NCBI GenBank assembly: GCA_019843655.1 | Contig: JACDQD010000002.1 | Location: 10,676,393 to 10,740,392 of the forward strand | Direction of reading: 5' to 3' | DNA length: 64,000 nt | Source of the DNA: Lethocerus indicus | Taxonomy: Eukaryota > Arthropoda > Insecta > Hemiptera > Belostomatidae | Part shown: piece after piece, positions 61,973 to 64,000 of the stretch | Layout of the letters: each line of letters opens with the position of its first letter | Position numbering within the stretch: position 1 is the stretch's first letter | Position numbers and translations under genes: made by a program | The notes under the pieces: model-generated | What the model was told of the DNA's origin: nothing | Database searches by the model: none | What the model saw: the letters and a program-made list of their open reading frames with translations, nothing else

Positions 61973-64000
61973 GATAACGCATCCTCATTCTACGTGGTAA
62001 CTGTGGAACTGGAACTAGTCCAGTGATCACGATGACGGAGTACTAATAAGAAATACTTGTAATGAGTATGTATTCTTACCACTAATTTCATTTAATAGTT
62101 ATCATATATTTCACTAGTGATTCTCGGTTCATTTCTCTACATTTTTCCAATACAAGCAGCCAAAATTAACGATAACGTTAAATTCGAGATATGACATACT
62201 ATTCAGTCAGATACTATTCTGACGGTATGTGATTACTTCGTCTGTACTTAACGTTTACGGACAATTTCGCCACATAGCATAATTGAACTTATGAAAGATA
62301 CGAACGAATCGTTTTTAAATTGGCCATTAGTTGGATATTAAAGTCGGGGAAGAGAAATAGAGGCGGTGGGGGGGGGGGAGGAGAAATGAGCGTTGTTGTT
62401 TAGTGGCCCGCATCTGTTATTAGTGTCATAAACTATTCTGCACGTGGCTGACGGTCCCGCACCCGACAAATGGACACCGACTGTACATCGTGGGCCGCAT
62501 AAGGGCCGCTGTCAACTATTAAAATTCATAAAGGGCACCCCTTTAGCCGGCCCCACAGGAAATGAACTCTCCAACGTTCGACTGTTGGAGGATACGACCA
62601 TCTAAGGGGGCACTTGGGTCTTGCCAAGGGCCGATAATAATGTATTGCGACTGGTATGATTCTAGTATGTGATGTTCATCTGTGATATTCTAGGATAATA
62701 TAATCGACCATAGTAAATCCCGTTTCCTTAACGAGAGCCTAACAAAAAATAATAAATAAAATGACTTAATCTCTAAGCCTAGTCAAAATGTCAGTGAGGT
62801 CCAACTGAAATACCCGTATCTTTTGAGCCGATAATGTTACTACAATGTCATATATTTCAACTTATACCCATCTTGTCTAAATACGACCGGGTGGACGGTG
62901 TTTCCTCCTTTCATGTATGGACCATTACAATATACAGTACACGAAATCCTGTGTGTTATACGTTTACATAGATATTTATTACATTAATACTCATCTAAAA
63001 ATATCCCCTTGTACCAAACATATACTGAATATAATTACTAGGAAGTATCCACACTGATGTACTACTCACAGTCAGGAATCAGTAGGAAACATATATTCCT
63101 TGTTACCGGAGTTGGTTTGGCTTGGAGAAAAGTTATAGTTCCCAGCCTGGCCGACTTCCTTAAGCCCTCATCTGCCCTCGGTCGTTACCATAATAATGTA
63201 CCGTCATAAACGTCGGCAAATAATTATTGCTATTACCCTTAAAACTACATTATCGCATCTTTTATGAGGACTCTGCGTTTCTGGCTCTGTTCACCCGCTC
63301 CCTCGCCCATTATTTCCAGCATCTCTAGAAAAAATGTCACCCGCCAACTTTTACATACAGAATTTAACGAACTAATGTGAAGTGATAAACGAATAGCCGT
63401 AATAACAATCGGTATACACATTCTAGATCGTATTTTTTAATTTATTTATTTACATAGCCCAAAGAGACACATTTACAGGGAAGTACGTGAAGCTGACGTG
63501 ATTTTTACAGATATTTGGCTTCGAAAAATATCTTTAGTATTAAATCGATATTCAAGACTAAGATTATTTTTATCACTTTATTGATTAATGGATTCGGGAG
63601 AAATTCGGACTGTCAAGAATTGTGACTTAGTGCATCGCGAACTGCAGGGCCGCGGACGGCAACGTTTTGGTGTTGAATGAATCCCGACGACGAAAAAAGT
63701 TCTCGCTCCACCCTCGGGCGAATTTTCGACGAAATTCCACCGTATCAAGGGGGCTTATCTGGAGGTTACCAAGAGAGACGCAGTTAAGCCAACCGGAGCG
63801 GGGAGGGATAGAGGGCGGTGGAGTTTCGTATAAAATTGTTATTCCAAGAGCGCTGCCGGAGCTGTTCTATTATTGCTCGGTCATGGGGGTGGGGAGGTTA
63901 GGGTCCCGCCAGGTAGAACAATAGAGGACCTCCTCTATCCCTAGCCGGCAGCCGAATTCGCAAACACGGGGGGCCAAGGGTAGTTAGGGTGGGGAGCCGG
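61973..64000. other. region upstream of the 61.9-kb ORF, no supported gene
   Basis: AT-rich with patches at about 62340-62640, 63120-63320 and 63640-64000. If the 61.9-kb ORF is a terminal exon, its other exons should lie here or beyond the window edge; I could not identify them. Confidence 0.5.

Noticed and set aside
1..64000. Bacterial operons, CRISPR arrays, integrated viruses or retroelement coding genes
   Set aside because: No long ORFs, reverse transcriptase or integrase motifs, or regularly spaced direct repeats were seen in any frame.

Overview
This is eukaryotic nuclear DNA and reads as an arthropod, most probably insect, genome. The evidence is a gene split by canonical GT-AG introns, TATA-box promoters, long (TA)n and (GA)n microsatellites, a short fold-back transposon family, and long gene-free stretches. 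CpG dinucleotides are common, which argues against heavy germline methylation. The species cannot be named from the sequence. Nothing bacterial or viral, and no CRISPR array, was seen.

Only one gene can be assembled with confidence. It lies on the minus strand between about 41.17 kb (5' end) and 31.0 kb (3' end). Nine coding exons join in frame without a break to a 293-residue secreted protein with a cleavable signal peptide, six cysteines in the mature part, and a TAA stop followed by an AATAAA signal. I do not recognise the protein family. Two first exons, each with its own TATA box, lie about 730 bp apart (41.13 kb and 40.4 kb). Both end in TTC AAG and would splice to the same second exon, giving N-termini MFK... 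or MLTTLFK.... Two consecutive 27-nt microexons follow the signal-peptide exon.

Two weaker transcript hints lie to the right, also on the minus strand: a 45-codon coding-like ORF at 61.84-61.97 kb, and a splice-bounded pair of segments at 53.1 and 52.45 kb.

The rest (1-31 kb and 41.2-64 kb) contains no gene I can support. It alternates AT-rich DNA with GC-rich, low-repeat patches of 100-400 bp that are full of TAATTA/CAATTA-type words. I read these as possible cis-regulatory patches, but that is inference. Inside it are two diverged duplicated noncoding modules (6.3/7.05 kb and 13.13/13.83 kb), a fold-back element with a relative at 29.5 kb and a fragment at 15.47 kb, a G-rich/C-rich pair near 10.6-10.7 kb, several perfect or near-perfect palindromes, polypurine tracts and many microsatellites.
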